This document shows, piece after piece, positions 12,001 through 23,694 of a DNA stretch of 64,000 nt (position 1 is its first letter; each line of letters begins with the position of its first letter). Made by a program: the position numbers and the translations under genes. The stretch spans positions 2,294,001-2,358,000 of the forward strand of contig JAGVVL010000022.1 in NCBI GenBank assembly GCA_018287875.1, read 5' to 3'. Under the pieces are notes generated by a model. That model searched no databases, was not told the origin of the DNA, and saw nothing but the letters and a program-made list of their open reading frames with translations. The DNA is from Nigrospora sphaerica. Taxonomy: Eukaryota > Ascomycota > Sordariomycetes > Amphisphaeriales > Apiosporaceae.

Positions 12001-12670
12001 GCTTCAACCTAACCTTCGGCACGCCTGCATCTACTTTGGTCTCGCGGCCTCCCGAACGTCGGTTACCGCCCGCGTGCCTGTAGCAATCGCCGCCAACCAT
12101 TCGGCGGGTCACGGCCAGCGGGAGAAGAACCCCCCTCAACCTTAATCCGCCCACGCACTTCCCTCCAGTGGTGTGCCCTCCCTACAAGACGCCCATACCT
12201 CGTCAGACGATTCACTCGTGCTGCTGCGGGACTTTGTCTTCCCGCAGTGCCCGGAGTGAGAGGGAGTCGAAGTGGCCGACCAACCGCCCCAACATCCGAC
12301 CGCCCTCACCCCATCCACCTCCGACGGGCCCTCCTCCTCTGCACTTGAGCCCCCAGTGCCGACCGCCCTCGCCACCGTCGCCGCCGCTGCCGCCGCCGCC
12401 GCCGTCGCCGCCAACGACGAGCCAGCAGTCACCTCTGCCACCGACCGAGCTCACGAGTCGAGTGGACCGACGCTCGTCCCGCCCCCTCCTCGGCCCCGAT
12501 CCTCGCCGCCCCCTGCTGCTCATCCCGCCGGCCACCAGGTGCGCGGCCAAGTCTTGGGACGGAGGCGACGAGCCTCGGACGGCCAGTCCGGCGCTGACGA
12601 GGACCTGAGCACGGGGCACCCCGAAGCCGGACCCCAGCACCGAGCTAAGCGTCGAAGGGCTGGAGGCGTC
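9067..12670. other. Long intergenic region, no gene recognised
   Basis: This 3.6-kb stretch is less GC-rich than the genes and dotted with TACCTA/TAGGTA and GTACAT-type words. Frames of up to about 180 codons exist (for example 9069..9617 and 9659..10135), but none shows a domain, convincing splice sites or codon bias. A GA microsatellite sits at 10996-11026. From about 11.5 kb the + strand turns pyrimidine-rich, consistent with the GID7-like leader. Bases 12260-12670 are open in the frame of the next gene but contain no ATG. Confidence 0.5.
10996..11026. repeat. (GA)n microsatellite
   Basis: An almost uninterrupted AG/GA tract, broken once by a T, lying in intergenic DNA. Confidence 0.85.
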
Positions 12671-14658
12671 ATGTCCGCCACCGCTCGTAGCAACGGGGAC
12701 GCGCCCCCAAAGGCCGGCACGGCCTACGCTAACGGCACGTCGCATCCGCCGGCTTCGCACTCTGTTAGTGCCAACGGCACCCACAAGGCCGGCATGGCGA
12801 ACGGAAGTTCGCCAGCTAGAAACTCGGAGCCCTACTTCGGTCACGATCGCGAGGAGGTAACCCGCATCATTATACAGGCGCTGGCCGATATGGGCTACCA
12901 CAGCTCGGCCGACGGCCTCAGCAGAGAGAGCGGTTACGAACTGGAAAGTCCGGTGGTGGCATCCTTCCGCAAGGCCGTGCTCGCGGGTGATTGGGACGAC
13001 GCCGAGCGTCTGCTTTTCGGCACCACCACCGTTGAGGCCGAGGGGGCAACGCCGGGATCGGCCGGGCTGATATTAACACAGACAGCCGACCCCGACCTTA
13101 TGCGGTTCTGGATACGGCAACAGAAACTCCTTGAGCTGCTCGAGAAGCGGGAGACCAGCCAAGCCCTCACTGTGCTCCGGACAGAGCTGACGCCGTTGAA
13201 CCAGGAGAATAAACGGCTACGCTTTCTTTCTACCTTGTTCATGTGTCAGGACCCCGAGGAATTGAAAGCCAGAGCCCAGTGGGAAGGCGCCGGTGGAAAT
13301 TCGCGCCGGCTGCTCTTGTCAGAGTTGTCGAGTAAGTTGCTTTCACCGTTGCTCTCTCTTTTCCCTTCCCGTCACGCGCGAGCAGTGGGCTAACTGCGGT
13401 CGCAGAGTGTATATCGTCCTCGGTCATGCTCCGCGAGCACCGACTATCGAGTTTGTTGTATCAGGTGAAGTACCATCAGATCAACATGTGCGAGTATCAC
13501 TCCAGCGCCGGGCCGCCATCTCTATACTACGATCACAGTTGTGATCGCCGGAATTTCCCATCGCACTGCATTTCCGAGTTGGACGACCATGCCAACGAGG
13601 TCTGGCAGGTGGTTTTCTCTCACAATGGGCGGATGATGGCGAGCTGTGGCAGTGAAGGCCACGTCTACATCTGGGAGGTCCCCTCGTTCCGACTAATACA
13701 CAAGCTGGATGAGCACACGGCGGGCGTGGGTAATGTAGCGTGGAGTTGGAACGATGATCGGCTGGTGACGTGCAGCCAAGACAAGTATGCCCGACTATGG
13801 GAAGTCTCGGTAAGTGAGCGCGACGGGCGGGGCCCCGAAGGAAGTCGGGGAAGAATGCGATACGCTGACTGTCACGACCTAGACGGGGACCCTGATCAAA
13901 ACTCTGGACCACCTTGGAGAACCCATAAGTTGCTGCGTATGGGCACCCGACGACAAGTCCTTCATTGTGGGCTCCCTCGACAAAGTCCGCGGTTTATCGC
14001 ACTGGGACCGCGACGGCAAGAAGCTATCGGACTGGGACAGCCTTCACCGAGTCGAGGACCTGGCCGTGTCGCCGGATGGACGTTGGCTGGTGTCGATGGA
14101 CGTGCTTGGCCACTTGCATGTTTACAACTTTCTGACGCACGAGTACGAGTACGAGATCGACCTGAAGGTCCGGGCCACGTCTATCACCATCAGCCGGGAT
14201 TCAAGGCTTTTACTTGTGAACCTGCCGCAGCAAGGCACGGCACAGCTGTTCGATCTCAAGAAACGCGAAGTAGTCCAGAGGTATAAGGGCCATACGGGCG
14301 GCAACTTCATGATACGTAGCACATTCGGAGGCGCAGACGAGGGCTTTGTCGCAAGCGGCAGTGAAGGTAGGTGCTGGGGCGACCGAAAAGGGGGGGCGTG
14401 AGCTGACATGAAGCAGACGGTCACCTTTACATATGGCATAAGATCGACGCGCACGCGGTCATGAGGTTGAGCGGCCATCATCCGCGGTGCAATTCCGTCT
14501 CCTGGTGCCCTACCGATCCGCGGTTTATTGTCTCGTGCGGCGACGACGGCAAGATCAAGATATGGTCCAACGATGAAGGCCTGCGTATACATACAGCAGC
14601 GGCAGCGGCAGCCAACCGTGGATCGAACGGTTGGCATACAAATGAGCCAGGGGAATAG
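12671..14658 (+). CDS. GID7/WDR26-like LisH-CTLH-WD40 protein
   Basis: Likely scaffold subunit of the GID/CTLH E3 ubiquitin ligase, which degrades gluconeogenic enzymes when glucose returns. Exons 12671..13331, 13406..13809, 13883..14366 and 14417..14658 use clean GT-AG introns of 50-74 bp; the product is 596 residues from this ATG. A LisH motif starts near residue 57 (DREEVTRIIIQALADMGYHSSA), followed by CTLH (VVASFRKAVLAGDWDDAERLL) and a WD40 propeller from about residue 270 (DDHANEVWQVVFSHNG) to SCGDDGKIKIWSND. The frame stays open upstream to 12260 and encodes a basic segment (KRRR) common in fungal homologues. The true protein is therefore probably longer, starting in an unseen upstream exon or at GTG 12272. 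Confidence 0.85.
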
Positions 14659-16926
14659 ACTGCCCATGGCCGCCGTCGGCGTTGTTATTGGTGTGACTGC
14701 TCGCGTCTGCCCTTTTTCTTCTGAGGTAATTGTCATTCTGTTGGCTGGAATGGCTCGGAACTTCCGGCACAGAGAACCAGCGGGATCATGCCGACATGGA
14801 TGGAGCATGTGACGGGCGCCGTGGCAACAGCTCAATAGGCTACTGGCAGCCAGGTATATCGACCAGTCTCCAAGCAGTGATATTGCCAGCGCAGAGCGAT
14901 AGTTAATACCGTTAGCTATAGAATGAAGCATTACACTTGGTGTGGCGGCCCTTGCAGCCAGTATTATAAGTAGATGCTGTGGCTAGGATGTTCCGACACA
15001 ACTCGTACTACCTAGGGACGTGGGTGGAGGGGAGGGAGCACTAGTTGGTCCGTAGATGGTACCTATGGCCGTAGCAGTGGGTGGAATGGAAAGCTGTCTT
15101 GGTAAACACCGGCTGAATGGAGGAATCTGGAGTTGAAGTTGCACGAGTGTGGAGTTCCGGAAGCAGCAATAAAGCCCTTAAGGCATCGACTTGGCTACCT
15201 CCAGGTCCGACGGTGATTTGTGTTCCAGCCGTTTTCCGTAGAACACCCGCCTTACCTGAATGCAGATCTGATGTAAGTGACTGGATGGAGCTCCCTTGCC
15301 CCGTAGGAAACGCCTCTTCTTTCCTGCGGAATAGATGTATCTGTATGCTTTGACCGCCAGAACTTTTCGGTAGAACATGCCCTTTCCACATTGGGATGGC
15401 AGCAAGAGAAAGGCATTGGGCATGAAGACGAGCTAAGCTGGAAGTACTGTTGGGTCTGTACCAGCATGAATAAACAACGGGCAGACGGATCCAACCAAAC
15501 TGACAGATACATAACCCGAACGGAGCCCAGGTGGGGGGGGGGAGGCAAAGGTGAAGCTTCGTCACACGCCCAACCGTTGTGTAACCCATCCCATATCAGC
15601 CTGCGAGCATGCGACCGGACTGCGTTAGCTGTGTAATGCCATGAACGGGCGCTTTTCACCTGTATCCGCATGGGTAAAGTACATGTAGGTCACGTATGGA
15701 CGTATGTGTGTAAAAAATGTACCAACGTATGTAAGGTATGCTGAATTCGGTCACCTGGTGCTTCGTCTTGGGGACCCGGGTAGCCAAGAATCCTGGTGCC
15801 TGGAACTTGCCTCGTCACCGTTGAGCCAGATGACGATGCATGGGCAAGACTGGCTGCCTGACCGTGCTGGGACCACCGAGGGGGTCAGTTAGGGGTGTTG
15901 TTTTAGAATTTTCCGCACTGAAGCAGTCAGAAGTTCTGCTCAAGGCTCTTGGGAAGTGGCTGGCAGCCCAAGCATGGAAGGCTGATGCTGTTCTGGATGC
16001 CATATACACGTACGTCTGGTTACGTACATGTAGTGGGGTAGGATATGGATAGATAGCCCTATGTATGGACATACCTGGGACCTTACTTCCAGCCTTCAGT
16101 ACCTCTGGCGGGGTACTTTTAATGGGCATAATCACAGTATTTCCCGGATGGACAGCCCGTTTAGCCATTGAATGCACCTGCACTTACTTCTATCCCATCC
16201 CACTCTTTACAGGGACAGGAGGTAGGCGTGTACATCGTGTAGGTATACCCCTAACTGAATTGCTGAAAGAAGAAGTCCAGACCCATAGGGGGTACAACTA
16301 GGTGGGAGTAGGCGGGGCGTGAGCACCCAAGGCTGCTGCTACTACCTCCCACCTCCCACGGCCTGAGCCAGCCAGCCAGCGCTCTTCTCTCGCCTGGGTC
16401 CCCAGGGCCCTGGCCTGCCTGGCCTGGCTTTGCCTCCCCTAAGGACCGTGCATGCCCTGTGCCGACGACGTATCGGGGGGCCTAGAGGAATACATCCCAC
16501 CCCCTCTAAAACACAAACACATGCCACCACGCCCATATCAGTCCGCCTCGTCGCTATAGTCCAACGCGCCTCCTTCATCTTTCCCTTTTCCCCCTTTTAC
16601 TGGTGAACTGTGTTCGCTATCTCTTGCTGCCGCTGCCGACCTCCTCCCTTCGCTTCGTTCCTTTCGTCGAGGGCGAACAAAGCACCCGGGCCCTCTTCCC
16701 CGGTTACGCTATACCCCGTATACTTTCCACCGTGCTCACCGCCGCCCTACATCCTGGCCAGTTGCTAGCCACTGGGCAGCGACACCAACCTAATCCCCAA
16801 GCTCCTGTCTCCTGCGATCCGGCCGAAACCACCCTCCATACCCATCGCCGACCCGCCGAACCCAGATAGTTACTCTCCCATTCCGTTCCGCCTTTCTCCT
16901 CTATACAGTCCTATCGAGCCTTCAAG
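14659..16926. other. Intergenic region, no gene seen
   Basis: This 2.3-kb stretch lies between the GID7-like gene and VPS1. Only short unrecognised frames occur. GTAC-rich words such as TACATGTAGG recur around 15.66-15.74 and 16.0-16.06 kb. The last 350 bp (from about 16.56 kb) are pyrimidine-rich on the + strand, as expected of the VPS1 promoter and leader. Confidence 0.55.
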
Positions 16927-19289
16927 ATGAGCGACCCGATGGGCACGCCGGGTGGCATTTCCGATCCCGCCCTCATCAAGTACGTGGCCCGCCCCTCCTG
17001 GCCCCCCCTTGCCCGCCCGAGCCACGCCCGCCCGTCTTTGCGACAGCCAGGCCATGACGACGACGGCTTGCTCGGGCCGCCTCAACCCCATATCCAAGAC
17101 GGCCGCCGGGTCCCGCGTCGCCTGTCGCGTCGCCGTTTGCTGGTTCTGCTTCGTGCCTGCTGCTAACATGTCCCGTTCCCCAGGCTTGTCAACAGGCTCC
17201 AGGATGTCTTCGCTACCGTCGGCGTCAACAACCCCATCGACCTCCCCCAAATAGCCGTCGTGGGCAGCCAGTCGAGCGGCAAGAGTTCGGTGCTCGAAAA
17301 CATTGTAGGCAGAGATTTCCTGCCCCGCGGCTCCGGCATTGTGACCCGACGGCCGCTGGTGCTCCAGCTCATCAACCGCCCGGCTTCGGATAAGACCAAC
17401 GGTGTCAACGAAGATGTGGCCAACTCGGCCGACAAGGCCGCCAACCAGGACGAGTGGGGCGAGTTTCTGCATATCCCCGGCCAGAAGTTCTTCGATTTCA
17501 ATAAGATCCGCGACGAGATTAGCAGAGAAACCGAGGCCAAGGTCGGCCGCAACGCCGGCATCTCCCCGGCCCCTATCAACCTGCGCATCTACTCCCCCAA
17601 CGTCCTGACCCTGACGCTGGTGGATCTGCCGGGCCTCACCAAGGTGCCCGTGGGCGACCAGCCCCGCGACATCGAGAGGCAGATCCGCGATATGGTGCTC
17701 AAGTACATTGGCAAGTCCAACGCCATCGTCCTCGCCGTCACCGCCGCCAACCAGGATCTGGCCAACTCGGACGGCCTCAAGCTGGCCCGTGAGGTCGACC
17801 CCGAGGGCCAGCGCACCATCGGCGTGCTGACCAAGGTCGATCTGATGGACGAGGGCACCGACGTCGTCGATATTTTGGCCGGTCGCATCATCCCCCTGCG
17901 CCTGGGCTATGTCCCCGTCGTCAACCGTGGCCAGCGGGACATCGACAACAAGAAGCCCATTAACCAGTCCCTCGAGGCCGAGAAGAACTTCTTCGAGAAC
18001 CACAAGGCGTACCGGAACAAGAGCTCGTACTGCGGAACGCCCTACCTGGCTCGCAAGCTCAACCTGATCCTCATGATGCACATCAAGCAGACCCTGCCCG
18101 ACATCAAGGCCCGCATTGCCAGCTCACTACAAAAGTACTCGGCCGAACTCGAGAGCCTGGGCCCGTCCATGCTCGGCAACAGCTCCAATATTGTTCTCAA
18201 CATCATTACCGAGTTCACCAAGGAGTGGCAGTCGGTGCTGGACGGCAACAACGGCGAGCTCTCGAGCACCGAGCTGTCAGGCGGTGCGCGAATCAGCTTC
18301 GTCTTCCACGAGCTGTACTCGAACGGCGTCAAGGCCGTCGACCCCTTTGACGTCGTCAAAGACAACGAAATCCGCACCATCCTGCACAACTCATCGGGTC
18401 CCTCGCCGGCCCTCTTCGTCGGCACCACGGCTTTCGAGGTCATTGTGAAGCAGCAGATCAGGCGACTCGAGGAGCCCAGCCTGAAGTGTGTCTCGCTGGT
18501 CTACGACGAGCTGGTGCGCATCCTGTCGCAGCTGCTGACCAAGACGCTGTACCGCCGCTACCCCCAGCTCAAGGAGACGGTTCACACCGTTGTCATCAAT
18601 TTCTTCAAGAAGGCCATGGAGCCGACCAACAAGCTCGTCAAGGACCTGGTGGCCATGGAGGCTTGTTACATCAATACGGGCCACCCCGACTTCCTGAACG
18701 GCCACCGCGCCATGCAGATGGTCAACGACCGCCACTCGGCGAACAAGCCCGTTCAGGTTGACCCCAAGACGGGCAAGCCGCTGCCGGGCGGTGCGACGCC
18801 AGCCCGCGCCGCCAGCCCGACGGGCCTGGATGGCGACAACAACGGAGGCTTTTTCGGCAGCTTCTTCTCCGCCAAAAACAAGAAGAAGGCGGCGGCCATG
18901 GAAGCCCCGCCGCCCATGCTCAAGGCCTCGGGCACGCTGTCGGAGCGCGAAGGCATCGAAGTTGAGGTCATCAAGCTGCTGATTGCCTCGTACTACAATA
19001 TTGTGAAGCGGACCATGATCGACATGGTACCCAAGGCCATTATGCTGAGCCTCGTCCAGTACGTCGTCCACTACTTTTTCGGCGCGGCGCACACCTCCTG
19101 ACTGATTCTCTTTTTTACAGGTTCACCAAGGATCAAATGCAGAAGGAATTGCTTGAAAACATGTACCGCCAGGAGACGCTGGACGACCTTCTTAAGGAGT
19201 CCGACTACACCGTTCGCCGGAGGCAAGAGTGCCAGAAGATGGTCGAGTCGCTGACCAAGGCCAGCGAGATTGTCGCGCAAGTGCAGTAG
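16927..19289 (+). CDS. VPS1: Dynamin-like GTPase Vps1
   Basis: Large GTPase of vacuolar protein sorting, endocytosis and peroxisome fission. Exons 16927..16979 (53 nt), 17184..19058 and 19121..19289; introns of 204 and 62 bp use GTACGT donors. The product is 698 residues, normal for Vps1. The GTPase domain has the P-loop GSQSSGKSS at residues 45-53, switch motif DLPG ([18 protein letters not shown]) and TKVDLMD for guanine recognition. The middle domain and stalk follow ([19 protein letters not shown]). A low-complexity insert near residues 530-590 precedes the GTPase effector domain, which begins [16 protein letters not shown] and ends IVAQVQ. There is no PH or proline-rich domain, which separates it from classical dynamin. 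Convergent with the racemase-like gene. Confidence 0.96.
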
Positions 19290-19934
19290 AGCGCCGCCGG
19301 ATGCACCGAGCCGAGCTAGACGGGTGGCGTCGTGCGAGGCCCACGTGAGACGGCTTCGCAACACTAGGAGGATAGACGATTTACTAGTGTCTCGATAGCG
19401 AGGTTTGCCAATGTCACGGTAGGCGGGAAGACCATGGCTGCCTCTTCTCATCATCGTGGAGAGGGAGAGCGAGCTTGGTTGCTGCTGCCTCGCATCCCGC
19501 GGGGCAGATTTTGTGCATAGCCTGGGCGGCATGGCGGAGACATGGGCGTCTCTGTAGAGAAGCAAGGGGGATACGACGGCGGTCAGCCGGCCGTGGTCAG
19601 TATGGGAGGGGGATAAGTGGCAACTGTATACTGTCACCTTTACATTCCCCCGTTCTCCCGATCGCTGGGTATACTAGGTCGGGACCGACTGGGGGCTTGT
19701 CACGCGATGACGAAGACGAAGGCATGATTCCAAGTTGCTTTGAGTTGCAGTAGAGTGTGAACATGCTATCGCGCTAGATTTGAAAGCCTAACCGACGTGG
19801 GTCGTGAATTGCGTACTCGGGCTGTGAAAGTGACAGCTGGGGGGCCCCAGCTGGCGGAGAAATTGGGATCACGTATGGAGGAGCACAGGCCTAGTCTCAG
19901 CTCCTCCCCGATCTTCGCCTTCCAGCCTCTATCC
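19290..19934. other. Convergent 3' intergenic region
   Basis: This is the shared 3' region of VPS1 (+) and the racemase-like gene (-). No frame with family resemblance and no clear structured RNA is visible. It probably contains both polyadenylation sites. Confidence 0.6.
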
Positions 19935-21549
19935 CTATAGCTTAGACAGCTTGGCATCCAAGACCAGGCCGCCATCCTCCACGCTCACTTCCCGGCCGAC
20001 ACGCAGGCCAAACCACTTGGCCAGCGCCTCTTCGCCCCCCTGGCCTGGCAGCAACGGTTGGCCATCGTAGCCGTTGCCGGGCCAGCCAGGCCCCTGCCCC
20101 TGCCGGGCCGGGTCGGCGGCGTCCTGAGCGACGGCGAGGAGCGGGGTGGCGTGGAGGGCGACGGGGGGCCGCTGGTCGCTCTCGCGGCCGGGGGCCGTGG
20201 CGAGCTCGGCGTAGTCGAGCACGGGGGTGCAGCAGGCGTCGGTGCCGTCGAAGACGGCCTCCCACTCGGCGCGCGTGCGGGCGCCGAAAGCGTCGGCGAG
20301 GCGGCGCCGCAGCTCCGGCCAGGTCCCCCGGTCGTGGCGCGTCCGGTTCCAGTGCGCCGGGAGGCCGAGGCCGTGCACCAGCGCCGCGAAGAACTGCGGC
20401 TCCAGCGCGCCAACGGCCACGTAGCGCCCGTCGCGCGTCTCGTACGTGTCGTACCAGGGGCAGCCGCCGTCGAGCATGTTCTCGCCGCGCGGCGCGTTGC
20501 CCACTGTCGACCCCGCCAATCCAGAGCGTCAGCCATTTCACCCCCAAGCAGGTGCTTCGCGGGATCATCTGTCGTGGCACCCCTGGGGTAAAAGTAACAA
20601 AAAGGGAAAAGCCATGAGGGTACAGAGGGAGGGATGCGTGTTGGAAAGGGCAATGAATCAGAAAACTACCAGATGTTGCTTACTGGGGGTGCCGCGAATC
20701 TGCCGCGGAAACGTTGCCAGGTAGCTCGCCCCGTCGGCCATGTTGGCCTCAACGACCTGGCCCCGGCCCGTGGTTGCACGAGCGATGACGGCGAGAAGGA
20801 TGCCCTGGCTACACCACCCGGCGTCAGTAATTTCCTAAGCTAGGTGTCCGTAGAGCAACTTTGGGAGCACGCTCAGGCCAGAACGCAGAAAAAAAGCATT
20901 GCGGGCATACCACGGGAGGGATTCGGGCTGAAAGAGGGAACGAGAAACACCAGAGGCTACAGTACTTACAACAGCGTGGCGCCGCCGCCGGCGAAGTCTC
21001 CGAGGATGTTGTAGGGGGCGTACGGTTTTTGGCCGGCACGGCCCAGCATTGACAACACGCCGCTCACGGCCAAGTAGTTGATGTCGTGGCCGGCCATGGT
21101 TGCGTAGCGGCCGTCGCGGCGGAAGCCCGTCATGCGGCCGTAGATGAGGCGCGGGTTGAGGGCGCACAGCTCGTCGGGGCCGAGCCCGAGCTTCTCCAGC
21201 ACGCCCGGCCGGAACGGGTCGATGAGGACGTCGGCCGACTGGGCCAGTCTGCGGACCAGCGCGACGCCCTCCGGCGACTTGAGATCCACGGCGATGGAGG
21301 ACTTGCGGCGCGTGAGGAGGTCCGGGGTAGGAGGGGCGGTGGCGCCGGGCGTGTGCGTCTTGCCCGGAATGGCGCGGTCGATGCGCACGACGTGGGCCCC
21401 GGCATCCGAAAGCAGGAGGCCAGCGAAGGGGCCTGCATGTAGGTGAGCCAGGAGAACGGGGCTGCGGGCACGTGGGATGAGTGCCTACCGGGAGCAAGAC
21501 CAGCAAATTCGAGGACCTTGAGCCCCTGCAACGGCGGGGGGCCAACCAT
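19935..21549 (-). CDS. Alpha-methylacyl-CoA racemase-like (CaiB/BaiF family)
   Basis: Probable racemase of 2-methyl-branched acyl-CoAs, acting in peroxisomes or mitochondria before beta-oxidation. Four exons: 21549..21489, 21432..20970, 20808..20684 and 20503..19935; the product is 405 residues. Introns are 56, 161 and 180 bp, long for this window. The N-terminus [21 protein letters not shown] is the class III CoA-transferase start. The residues matching the racemase catalytic pair are His136 (in [12 protein letters not shown]) and Asp166 (in [10 protein letters not shown]). [17 protein letters not shown] and [13 protein letters not shown] are further family blocks. No PTS1 is visible; the C-terminus is LSKL, a weak SKL-like ending. 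Other CaiB-family reactions cannot be excluded. Confidence 0.88.
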
Positions 21550-22114
21550 GTTGAGCTATGAATGTGTGTGCGAGCGGATACAAGTGTTATACAAGTCGTG
21601 AGATACAAGTGGAAATAGTAGTCGACGCCCGGGGCTGGTGGTGCACGGGGATTGGAGAGGTTGGCTGGCTGTAGCAGCTTTCAGTTTGCGATACAAGACC
21701 GGGTTCCTCGGCCGGGCATGCGTAGGCTCAGGTACGGGATGCGGAGGAGGTACGCATTCCGAGGAGCGACGTGCATAAAACAGAAGAAGCGCATCTTCCG
21801 CAAGCCGAGGCATAGTCGAAGAGCGCTGTGAGTCGTGAGCGTGCGGGACCCCTGGGTACTCTTGGCAGTCCTGGACACAGGCCGCCAGAGGGAGGGGAAT
21901 GTGGGGTAACAGGCTTCCGGTGAAGGGGAGGGGAGGAGCCGCCCAGACGGCGCAACCCCCGTCGCGTGCCCCGTGCCCTATGCATCCCCCCCGCAAGACC
22001 CGACGACACACCGACGTCGACATCCAGAGAGATGATGTATGTCCCGAGCGAAGCAGGTACGCGCTCGGAACAAACCGCTCCTGTATAGGGCCCGAGGTCG
22101 CTGGCCGAAGACCC
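21550..22114. other. Intergenic region between two minus-strand genes
   Basis: It holds the promoter of the racemase-like gene and the 3' end of YIH1. Open frames here have no recognisable content. Confidence 0.6.
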
Positions 22115-22966
22115 TCACTTGCTGGACGCCTTCTTCTTACCGGCGCCCGCCTCCGCCACCAGGCCGGCCTTGACGAAAGCGTCGCGCGCCACCTGGTTAA
22201 TCAGCGCAAAACGCCGAGGGCCCAGCTTCTGTCCGCCGTACCAGCGCGTGACGACCACCATGGTGTCCCACAAGTCCATGAGCTGCATCAAGTGCAGCAG
22301 GCGGCCCCCGGCCGCCGTCTCGCCGTCGTCGTCGCAGTCCTGGAATGACGTGTTGTTGGGCCCACGGATCCGCCACGCCGTAATGTTGTGTGTGGCCGCC
22401 CGCACCTTCTTGTCCGTGGCCAGCAGGTGCTGGACAAAGCCCTCGGCTTCCGCCGTCGACGAAACCGGCGCCGCACGGGCGATGAAGGCCGACTTAAGCT
22501 CGAGGACCGGGTCCGAGAGCGTCCAGGGAGGCTCCGGCATGTTGGTTACATCCACCGTCGGCGGCTGGAACTCGCGCCGCGACGGCTCGCCTTCCTCGTC
22601 CGCCGGCTCCTCCTCCTCCCGCTGCAGCTGCTCCAACCCGGCGTTCTCCTCGAGCCGCCTCGTCAACTCCTCGATGGCATCGAAGAGACAAACCATACCG
22701 GGCTGGTAAACGGTGCCCACGACCTCCCGGAAAAGGGACAGCTCCCGTGCGGCATCGCCCTTCCTCCCGTGCTCGCCACTACTGTGGGTACCGACGATGA
22801 CGGGCGGTTCCGCGGGATAGTCCGGCGGGAACTCGAGCCGGAGCGACGAGGACTCGCCGGGCGGCGTCAGAATGTAGGCACGGCTGCCGTCACTTGACGG
22901 CACCAGACACCCGTCTCCGTAGATGGAGTTGATGGCCTCAACCTCGTCCCGGAGTTCTTCGGACAT
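22115..22966 (-). CDS. YIH1: YIH1/IMPACT-like GCN2 inhibitor
   Basis: Single-exon protein of 283 residues. Family members bind GCN1 through an RWD domain and keep GCN2 from phosphorylating eIF2alpha, linking amino-acid status to translation. The RWD domain covers about residues 1-110 (ELRDEVEAINSIYGDGC, then FPPDYPAEPPV). The UPF0029/IMPACT domain covers about 155-265, with the diagnostic TRWYGGQKLGPRRFALIN. A short acidic linker (REEEEPADEEGE) separates them and a lysine-rich tail ends the protein. The ATG at 22966 begins the RWD domain directly. Divergent from PPT1. Confidence 0.92.
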   Translation of the reverse strand: MSEELRDEVEAINSIYGDGCLVPSSDGSRAYILTPPGESSSLRLEFPPDYPAEPPVIVGTHSSGEHGRKGDAARELSLFREVVGTVYQPGMVCLFDAIEELTRRLEENAGLEQLQREEEEPADEEGEPSRREFQPPTVDVTNMPEPPWTLSDPVLELKSAFIARAAPVSSTAEAEGFVQHLLATDKKVRAATHNITAWRIRGPNNTSFQDCDDDGETAAGGRLLHLMQLMDLWDTMVVVTRWYGGQKLGPRRFALINQVARDAFVKAGLVAEAGAGKKKASSK

Positions 22967-23694
22967 GGCCAGTCACGTGAGGCTGACCCGGCTGAAGGAG
23001 GCGGAGAAGAATACAAGCCAAAGGGAAATAAAAACAGGGCCCGGTCGGGGGTTTTGGTGGCGTTCGGTGCGGGTGGTAGAGGTTCGGGGCAGGCGGCAGA
23101 TTTGGGCGAGTGCTCTCCCAAACTGGATGGGTGCGAGGTGGTTCCCAGAAGGGCAGAAAGGCAACCTCCAGCCCGCTTAGGCTCGCAAAAGTGGGTTGGC
23201 TGGGGTCCAGGGCACTGCCAGAGCTGACAGGCGTTCCGCTGGAACAGGACGCTTGCCTCCGACGGGCTTAACCACACCCGCTACATGTACCCGTCCACAA
23301 AGATCTCCGCTGGAACCCTGTAACTCAATCCAGATAAGCTCCGAGGGCCCGGCCGGTCATTTTGTCGGTTTGCCTCGAGCCTCGATTCGATGTCCCGCGC
23401 TGTTCGATGATGTTCCAGCAGCCACAGGGCGACTTGACAGGGCTATGTAGCAGGGGAGTAGAGCGCATTCGATACACCCGTCTTTCTCAGACTCAAGGCT
23501 CCGTACCTACACACTTGATACTACCAAGGACTCCCCCTCTTCTCCTTCCGCCGCCGCCTTGACGACGCCGCCGCCATTGCCCGCACGACGACTTTCCTCG
23601 CCCGGCGACCCATCTCTCCAGTTGTAGATCGACCCCTCTGCCCGCTCCCGCTCCTTCTCGACGCAGTCTCGGCCGCCGCCACCCCGCCATCAGC
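22967..23694. promoter_or_regulatory. Divergent promoter region YIH1/PPT1
   Basis: This 728-bp region lies between the two ATGs. The last 170 bp before PPT1 are pyrimidine-rich with CGCCGCC runs. I see no gene and no motif strong enough to name. Confidence 0.45.
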
